Assembly (NCBI GenBank): GCA_018436725.1 | Contig: JAHDKT010000078.1 | Span: 1 to 64,000 of the forward strand | Reading direction: 5' to 3' | Source of the DNA: Synergistaceae bacterium | GTDB taxonomy: Bacteria > Synergistota > Synergistia > Synergistales > Aminobacteriaceae | Length of the DNA: 64,000 nt | In this document: one piece after another, positions 58,814 through 64,000 of the stretch | Numbering within the stretch: the stretch's first letter is position 1 | Layout of the letters: each line of letters opens with the position of its first letter | Position numbers and translations under genes: made by a program | Notes under the pieces: model-generated | Seen by the model: only the letters and a program-made list of their open reading frames with translations | What the model was told of the DNA's origin: nothing | Databases searched by the model: none

Positions 58814-60011
58814 AGATTCCCTCCCGAAGCCAGGCGTTCAGCGCTTCTTTGTTCATGTGGGCGATTCCCAGGTCCTCCAGCGTCACGCCGGCGGCCCGGA
58901 AGTCCGTCCCGGTCATGACGGAGGCGAGCGTGATCATGGACTCGATGACGGGAACCTCGATTCCGAACTTTTTCGCCAGCTCCAGATAGATGTGACAGCC
59001 GACGGGAATATCCTCGGTGATGTAGCGGTTGTAGATGGAGAACGGCCCCGTTCCCATCGCCAGCGTGTACTGCTCCTCGAAGGGGACGACGAACTTCTCC
59101 CCCATGTGTTCCGACCCCAGAATGTTCGACCTCGAAAAGAAGGCCTTCTCCGGGAAGTCCTGAATGCCGACACCCATCGCTTCGGCGATGGCGCACTCTT
59201 CGCGGTAGAGGGCGAGCTGCACCTTCGAGATCGAAGGGCAGTATGCGTGCGAGTAAATGGAGAAATCGTACTTGTTCTCACCGTAGACGACGCCCCAGTT
59301 CTCCATCGCGCCGACGCCGAGTATGGACCCCGGGCAGTGCAGGATAGGGTTGACATTGCTGAAACCGACGTCCGCGACGGTATCTCCATGAACGGGGTGC
59401 TCCACGGAGTCGAGCGACGGGAGGTAGCGCTTCGATTCGAAGAAGGCATCCTGGTCCGTCATCGGCAGCGCCGCCCCGCGCAGCGTGATCGCCCAGTAGT
59501 TGACGCTCACCTCGGGCATCTGCTGGCCTCCCATGTTCTTGATCCGAATGCCGTAGGGCTGACTGCTCCACTCGCCGACAACGATCTTCTTCGTGCACCC
59601 GGTTTCGCGGAGCATCTTCCGGAAGAGCAGCGAGCCGAAGTTCGCCGTCGTGAAATGCACGACCATTCCGTCCTCAAGGTGCGGAATCAAACGCTCAAGA
59701 AAGGCTGCGTACCCCACGGCGGGGAAGCTGACGACGATAATCCCCGCGCCGCGGACGGCCTTCGCCATATCGTCGGTGACCACGTCGATCTTCGCGAGTC
59801 CCTCACGCTTGAATCCGTACAGGCTCTCCTGCCTTCCGCTGACTCGTATTTCGCGTTTGCTCGCGATACACCCCAGCCCCTCGAAGAACTCGGGCAGTTC
59901 GTAAAGGCGGACCTCCCGCCCGGCGAGCGCCGTACAGGCGGCATGACCGCGCGCCGTCGCCCCGCCGCCGAGAACCGCTACCGGTTTGTCTTTCAAATAC
60001 TCCATATTCAT
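58806..60011 (-). CDS. NAD/NADP octopine/nopaline (opine) dehydrogenase family protein
   Basis: The 401-residue protein has an N-terminal dinucleotide-binding domain (PVAVLGGGATARGHAACTALAG, near residue 10) and the C-terminal opine dehydrogenase domain with PILHCPGSILGVGAMENWG near 224, where the catalytic histidine is expected. Family members make or oxidise N-carboxyalkyl amino acids. Between a RocB-like peptidase and a TRAP importer, oxidative breakdown of an imported opine-like compound is the likely role; ketopantoate-reductase-like activity is an alternative. ATG 60011 follows TAGGAGG by 8 bases. Confidence 0.88.
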   Translation of the reverse strand: MNMEYLKDKPVAVLGGGATARGHAACTALAGREVRLYELPEFFEGLGCIASKREIRVSGRQESLYGFKREGLAKIDVVTDDMAKAVRGAGIIVVSFPAVGYAAFLERLIPHLEDGMVVHFTTANFGSLLFRKMLRETGCTKKIVVGEWSSQPYGIRIKNMGGQQMPEVSVNYWAITLRGAALPMTDQDAFFESKRYLPSLDSVEHPVHGDTVADVGFSNVNPILHCPGSILGVGAMENWGVVYGENKYDFSIYSHAYCPSISKVQLALYREECAIAEAMGVGIQDFPEKAFFSRSNILGSEHMGEKFVVPFEEQYTLAMGTGPFSIYNRYITEDIPVGCHIYLELAKKFGIEVPVIESMITLASVMTGTDFRAAGVTLEDLGIAHMNKEALNAWLREGIYA

Positions 60012-60023
60012 ATCGGACGCCTC

Positions 60024-61328
60024 CTAGAGCCGGCCGCCGAGCACAAGGCGGGGCAGCCAGAGTGCAAGTTCCGGCAGGAAGGTCACCGCCAGAAGCGTCG
60101 GCAGCCATGCGAAAAGAATAAAGATCATGGCCGGTTTCATCATCTGCGAAACGGGCGTCTTCGCCATGCGCCCGCCGAAGTAGAGCGTCGGCGCAGTCGG
60201 CGGCGTCACGTTTCCCAGGCCGAGATTCGTCCCGATGATCGCGGCGAAATGGATGGGGTGAATCCCCAGGGAGACCACGACCGGAAGCAGTATCGGAGTG
60301 CAGAGCAGCATCGCGCTCACATCGTCCATGATCATGCCGATGATGATCATGAAGAGGTTGATCATCAGCATCAACACGTACTTGTTGCTCGACAGGGAGG
60401 TAAGAGAGGAAATAATCATGGCCGGAAGCCGTTCCTGGACATAGATGCGGCTGAGCATCATGATGCAGTACATCATCAGCATCACGACGCCGGTGGTCGT
60501 CGCCGTCTCGATGATCACCTCCATGAAGTTGTTCCGGTTGAGCCCCTTGTAGATCCAGAACCCCACAGGCACGGAGTAGAGCACGGCAACCGCGGCAGCC
60601 TCCGTCGGCGTCATGATGCCTCCGTAGATTCCTCCGAGGACGATGAACGGCATGAAGAGCGCGGGGAGCGCCTTCTTTCCGCGGTTCCCCAGAAGCTGCA
60701 TCGTCTCTGGGAAGGGTAAACGGGGAGTTACTTTCACGTTCGGGTCGTTTCGGAGCATGATGATATTCAAAAGGCTGAGAAGAATCATGAGAACGATGCC
60801 GGGTCCCACAGTGGCAAGAAAGCACGCGAGCACCGACTGCTGGCCCACCCAGGCGAAGAGAATCATCTGCGAACTCGGCGGGATCAGCAGGCCGAGCGGA
60901 GCGGCGCATGAAACAAGCGCTGCGCTGTGCCCCATCGGGTAGCCGTTTTCCCTGAGACGGGGAAACATGATCGAGCCGATGCACGAGAGCGTCGCGGCGC
61001 AGCTCCCCGAAATGGATCCGAAGACGGCGCAGGAGACCACCGCCACTACGCCGAGCCCCCCCTTGACGCGGCCGACGAAGACGTCGACGAAGTTGACAAG
61101 CGACGTTCCTATACCTCCCCTGTCCATCATCCCGCCCACCATGATGAAGAGCGGAATGGCCAGCAGCACGATGGAGCTCATCTGGCTGAAGGCGTACGGG
61201 AGCAAGAAGGACGGATCGTACGCATGGGTAATGACCATGAAGGTCGTGGAGAGCATGAAGCAGAAGGGGACGGGCAGTCCGAGAAGAAGCGTCACGATTA
61301 TGAGCAGAAGCGCAATGGTTATCGCCAT
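60024..61328 (-). CDS. dctM: TRAP transporter large permease, DctM family (system 4)
   Basis: The 434-residue membrane protein has about twelve spans. FGSISGSCAATLSCIGSIMFPRL near residue 97, GGIYGGIMTPTEAAAVAVLYSVPVGF near 225 and NLGLGNVTPPTAPTLYFGGRM near 375 identify DctM. ATG 61328 follows GGAGGAAA. It is 12 bases upstream of the opine dehydrogenase gene, so transport and catabolism are in one operon. Confidence 0.95.
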   Translation of the reverse strand: MAITIALLLIIVTLLLGLPVPFCFMLSTTFMVITHAYDPSFLLPYAFSQMSSIVLLAIPLFIMVGGMMDRGGIGTSLVNFVDVFVGRVKGGLGVVAVVSCAVFGSISGSCAATLSCIGSIMFPRLRENGYPMGHSAALVSCAAPLGLLIPPSSQMILFAWVGQQSVLACFLATVGPGIVLMILLSLLNIIMLRNDPNVKVTPRLPFPETMQLLGNRGKKALPALFMPFIVLGGIYGGIMTPTEAAAVAVLYSVPVGFWIYKGLNRNNFMEVIIETATTTGVVMLMMYCIMMLSRIYVQERLPAMIISSLTSLSSNKYVLMLMINLFMIIIGMIMDDVSAMLLCTPILLPVVVSLGIHPIHFAAIIGTNLGLGNVTPPTAPTLYFGGRMAKTPVSQMMKPAMIFILFAWLPTLLAVTFLPELALWLPRLVLGGRL

Positions 61329-61418
61329 TCGTGTTTCCTCCAGTGCGCCGGCCGTCCGCTCCGCCGGAACGCGGCGCGCTCTCGGGGAAATGCGTGGACC
61401 GGCAGTAAGATGGACTCC

Positions 61419-61943
61419 CTAGCGGGAGACTCCCTCCTTCTTCATCGAAATGAAGGAGAATAGATCGTCGAAAAAATAGACGACGGAATAGAGAGACATA
61501 AGCGCATACCCTACGAGCACCGATGTCTGCGAGATAAAGACAGGTATTCTCAAACCGGTCGTGCGCGGCATCCAGACATAGCTGTACCACACCATGTCGA
61601 CGGCCCACACAGTGAAGAGAATACAGAGCGCGGCGATCGTCAGGTTGACCATCACGCTTAAAAAGGCTTGGGCACGCGCAGAGAGCATCTGCGGAATGAT
61701 GTCCGCCTTGACGTGGCTCTTGTCGTACACGCCGTATGAACTTCCTATGAAATACAGCCAGAAGGCCGCAATCACCACGATCTCCTCTATCCCGAACAGA
61801 TCGGTCTTGAATACGTACCGCAGCAGCACCGCAACGCACATGATCAGTACCACGAAGCAGCTGCTCAGGACGAGAAGCGCTTTTTGCAGTTTGAGGAGAA
61901 ACTTCCAGACCAAAGACGATCTGACGGTCTCGACGAAACTCAC
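61419..61943 (-). CDS. dctQ: TRAP transporter small permease, DctQ family (system 4)
   Basis: The 174-residue protein has four membrane segments and the family feature IEEIVVIAAFWLYFIGSSYGVYDKSHVKADII near residue 57. GTG 61943 follows GGAGGGGG. It sits between dctP (54 bases) and dctM (90 bases). Confidence 0.92.
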   Translation of the reverse strand: MSFVETVRSSLVWKFLLKLQKALLVLSSCFVVLIMCVAVLLRYVFKTDLFGIEEIVVIAAFWLYFIGSSYGVYDKSHVKADIIPQMLSARAQAFLSVMVNLTIAALCILFTVWAVDMVWYSYVWMPRTTGLRIPVFISQTSVLVGYALMSLYSVVYFFDDLFSFISMKKEGVSR

Positions 61944-61997
61944 GGCAACCCCCTCCAGTACTGTGCGGGGCGTCGCCGCCCCGCACGCAGAGTCTTT

Positions 61998-63017
61998 CTA
62001 CTTCAACGATTCCCGGATCTTCTCAATGGTTTCCTTGCCGTAGGTCTCCTCAAGCTTGGGCCACGTCGTCGCGCGAACATGCTCGGCAATCGCCGCCATC
62101 TCCTCGGGAGTGATCGGCAGAATCTCCACTCCGGCCTCCTCAAGCTTCTTCTGGTACTCGATGTCCTCCGCGTTGCTGTCCGCAAAGCTCTTGTCGGCCT
62201 GCTCGTTCACGGCGTCGACGATCACCTTGCGGTCCTCGGGGGAGATCTTCTCCCAAACCTGCTTGCCGACGATGTACGCCGTCTGGTCGAAGAGGCAGTT
62301 ATAGGGAATGTAGTATTTGATGACGTCGCGGAAGCTCAGGTAGTTGATCTGTGAGGAACCGCCGATCCAGCCGTCGCAAACGCCCGTCTGGATGCCGCTG
62401 TACGTGTCCGCGTAGGGGATGGAGGTCGTCCGGAAGCCGAGGTCCTCGGCCGTCTCCTTGTAGACGGCAAGCGGCGCCACGCGGATCATGGCGTCCTTGT
62501 CCACACCTGCCTTCGCGTGGTTTTTCGGCTGCTTGGCAAGACCGACGCCGACGAACCCGTCGCCATAGATCCGGAGGAGACGCACGCCCAGCTTTTCAAG
62601 CGATTCCTCGATGATCGAATACACGAAGGACCCCGGAGAGAGCTGCTTCTGCATCCCCTCGCCCGTGGAGGCAAGGAAGGGGAGCGAGCCGACTTCGAGC
62701 ATGGGGTCGAACTGGCTGGGGAGGAAGATGAGCCCCATCTCGATCGTGCCGCGCCGGATCTCCTCGAAAACCTGCGTATAGTCGCCGAGCTGGTTCGCGG
62801 GGAAGACGTCCAGAACCACCCGTCCCTCCGTCCCCTTCTCGACAATCTCCTTGATGGCTTCGAGCGACTTGCTTCCGCGGTACTCCGGAGAGGAGATCCC
62901 AGCCACCTTCAGCACAAGATTGTCCGCCGCGGCGGACGGCAGCGCGAAAACCCCCGTCAGCAGCAACCCGAGAACAAACGCTCCCAGAACTCCGCACGCA
63001 GTACTTTTCCTTATCAT
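61998..63017 (-). CDS. dctP: TRAP transporter substrate-binding protein, DctP family (system 4)
   Basis: The 339-residue receptor has a signal peptide (MIRKSTACGVLGAFVLGLLL, cleavage near SAAA-DNL). IKEIVEKGTEGRVVLDVFPANQLGDYTQVFEEIRRG near 62 and IQTGVCDGWIGGSSQINYLSFRDV near 205 are the DctP hallmarks. ATG 63017 is chosen for the signal peptide and an AAAGGAG about 10 bases upstream; the frame to 63089 has no site. It follows the IclR gene by 89 bases. Confidence 0.93.
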   Translation of the reverse strand: MIRKSTACGVLGAFVLGLLLTGVFALPSAAADNLVLKVAGISSPEYRGSKSLEAIKEIVEKGTEGRVVLDVFPANQLGDYTQVFEEIRRGTIEMGLIFLPSQFDPMLEVGSLPFLASTGEGMQKQLSPGSFVYSIIEESLEKLGVRLLRIYGDGFVGVGLAKQPKNHAKAGVDKDAMIRVAPLAVYKETAEDLGFRTTSIPYADTYSGIQTGVCDGWIGGSSQINYLSFRDVIKYYIPYNCLFDQTAYIVGKQVWEKISPEDRKVIVDAVNEQADKSFADSNAEDIEYQKKLEEAGVEILPITPEEMAAIAEHVRATTWPKLEETYGKETIEKIRESLK

Positions 63018-63106
63018 TATGACATCGCTCCTTTCAGATTCTTTAGTGCCTTGTACAGACCTTTTCCGCGCAGTCATTTTTCCCCGCAACTCCTCCTTTC
63101 ACGGCG

Positions 63107-63859
63107 TCAACGCCTGAACTGGAGCTTGTACGAAAGTTCCTCGGCGCCGTCTTTCAGAAGATGAAGCCATTCGACGATTTTCCCCTCCGTCGCGTGCTTC
63201 TTCGGCGCAGCCATGGCGAGAGAGATGCGAACCGCTCTCTCCCTGTCGAAAACCGGAACTGCGAGTGAAAGCACCCCGATATTGAAGACCTCGTCCTCCA
63301 GGGCATACCCCTGATCGCGAATCTTCCGGTACTCCTCCATCAAAACGTCTCTGTCGACAAGCGTGTACGGTGTGCGGCGCTCCAGCTCCGAAGCGTCGAG
63401 AAGGCTGCGGATATGCTCCGGATCCTGGTAGGCGCACAGCAGCATCGCGGACCCTCCGGAGTTCAGCGGAATACTCTTGCCGATGAAATCGTTCACGTCG
63501 TACACGCCTCCGGGTACCCTGTGTTTGTAGGCGGGGAAGGCGCGGTCGCCCTCCCAGATCGTGATATAGGTTGTCTCGCCGACGGCTCTGGACGTATGCG
63601 CAAGTATCGGCGGGGCCGTCTCGCCGATTCCCTTGAAGTGACCGTACACGTTCCCGAGGCGAAGCATGATGGGGCTGAGATGGTATTTTTTGGAGGAGTG
63701 ATCCTGAATGACGAAGTTCTGCTCCTGCATCGTCCGGAGCAGCTTATAGGCGCCGCTCTTGCCGATGCCGGCATGGACGGCGATCTCGGAAAGACCGAGC
63801 TCGTAGGGCGGTTCGCCGAGACGTTTCAGAAGAAGCAAGGCTTTTTCCAGACTGCTCAC
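63107..63859 (-). CDS. IclR family transcriptional regulator
   Basis: The 250-residue regulator has an N-terminal winged helix (LGLSEIAVHAGIGKSGAYKLLRTMQEQNFVIQ, about 21-52) and a C-terminal effector domain (RVPGGVYDVNDFIGKSIPLNSGGSAMLLCAY near 114; GYALEDEVFNIGVLSLAVPVFD near 183). IclR proteins sense small carbon compounds and usually control adjacent catabolic genes, here the TRAP-opine dehydrogenase-RocB operon on the same strand. GTG 63859 follows GAGGTG by 5-6 bases. Confidence 0.93.
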   Translation of the reverse strand: MSSLEKALLLLKRLGEPPYELGLSEIAVHAGIGKSGAYKLLRTMQEQNFVIQDHSSKKYHLSPIMLRLGNVYGHFKGIGETAPPILAHTSRAVGETTYITIWEGDRAFPAYKHRVPGGVYDVNDFIGKSIPLNSGGSAMLLCAYQDPEHIRSLLDASELERRTPYTLVDRDVLMEEYRKIRDQGYALEDEVFNIGVLSLAVPVFDRERAVRISLAMAAPKKHATEGKIVEWLHLLKDGAEELSYKLQFRR

Positions 63860-63914
63860 GCGTACACCTCGTTTCCTTACAGGAAATGAAGTTTCCCATA
63901 GAAGAATTTACTGC

Positions 63915-63943
63915 ACTATATCAGCTACTCAGTGATTTGTCAA
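63915..63943 (-). promoter_or_regulatory. Strong promoter for iclR (and perhaps the whole opine cluster)
   Basis: On the minus strand a perfect TTGACA (63938-63943) is followed after exactly 17 bases by TATAGT (63915-63920), 56 bases before the GTG start. Confidence 0.78.
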
Positions 63944-64000
63944 AAAATCTTTTCTTCCGCTCTTTCCCGGCGCACTCGCCCCACGTACGCTTCAGCAGAA

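Noticed and set aside
58263..60719. An 818-codon open frame on the plus strand.
   Set aside because: Antisense to the RocB-like, opine dehydrogenase and dctM genes; low-complexity H/R/E/D-rich translation without any motif.
59803..61986. A 727-codon open frame on the minus strand.
   Set aside because: It is the out-of-phase frame over dctM and dctQ, and the R/H/D-rich product has no domain.

Overview
The window is GC-rich (visibly near 60%, not counted), densely packed and almost entirely protein-coding. I see no tRNA, rRNA, CRISPR array, insertion sequence or prophage. The gene content is that of an anaerobic amino-acid and organic-acid fermenter: 2-oxoacid:ferredoxin oxidoreductase with succinyl-CoA-synthetase-like subunits, a short catabolic threonine dehydratase, hydantoin and N-acyl-D-amino-acid hydrolases, ATP-type PEP carboxykinase, an anaerobic-RNR-activase-like radical SAM protein, and many TRAP/TTT carriers. 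That mix fits the Synergistota best. This is an inference from content, not a phylogenetic result.

Layout. 1-4157 (+): tail of an iron-type ABC uptake operon (binding protein, fused permease, ATPase, small NIF3/CutA-like protein). 4219-5613 (-): DUF1254/DUF1214 lipoprotein. 5928-9342 (+): VOC protein with a tripartite tricarboxylate transporter (tctB-tctA-tctC). 9608-16436 (-): two neighbouring TAXI-type TRAP systems, one with DUF1850. 16549-21236 (-): D-aminoacylase, hydantoin racemase-like protein, cyclic amidohydrolase, threonine dehydratase. 21343-26092 (-): korA-korB-korC-sucC-sucD-korD, coupled by ATGA overlaps. 26257-28987 (-): DUF917 protein, unknown 116-residue protein, DUF1576 membrane protein with an internal duplication. 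29064-40275: metallo-hydrolases, MATE exporter, PEP carboxykinase, J-domain protein, radical SAM activase, family-4 uracil-DNA glycosylase, DEDDh exonuclease, lipoate ligase and a PAS-GGDEF protein. 40470-49729 (-): GntR/FCD regulator and a complete lipoamide-dependent 2-oxoacid/acetoin dehydrogenase (E1alpha, E1beta, E2, E3), with a DctPQM TRAP transporter and a PPC-domain protein inserted between E1 and E2. 49960-50855 (-): pair of unknown genes. 51098-57042 (-): pyrR-pyrB-pyrC-pyrK-pyrD-pyrF-pyrE, preceded by a leader ORF that runs through an attenuator hairpin. 57134-63859 (-): IclR regulator, second DctPQM TRAP, opine dehydrogenase and RocB-like M20 peptidase.

How it works together. Six binding-protein-dependent uptake systems bring in organic acids, amino-acid derivatives and iron. 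Hydantoins and N-acyl-D-amino acids are opened. Threonine or serine is deaminated to 2-oxoacids, and KOR plus SucCD can turn 2-oxoacids into acids plus reduced ferredoxin and ATP. The lipoamide complex is a second 2-oxoacid or acetoin route and probably uses the lipoate ligase encoded nearby.

Most notable: the pyrL-like leader ORF and attenuator in front of a pyrR-headed operon; short palindromes at four catabolic or uptake promoters and upstream of the local GntR gene; a TRAP transporter inside a 2-oxoacid dehydrogenase operon whose E2 has two tandem subunit-binding domains; the DUF1576/116-aa/DUF917 operon; and the opine dehydrogenase/RocB/TRAP/IclR cluster.
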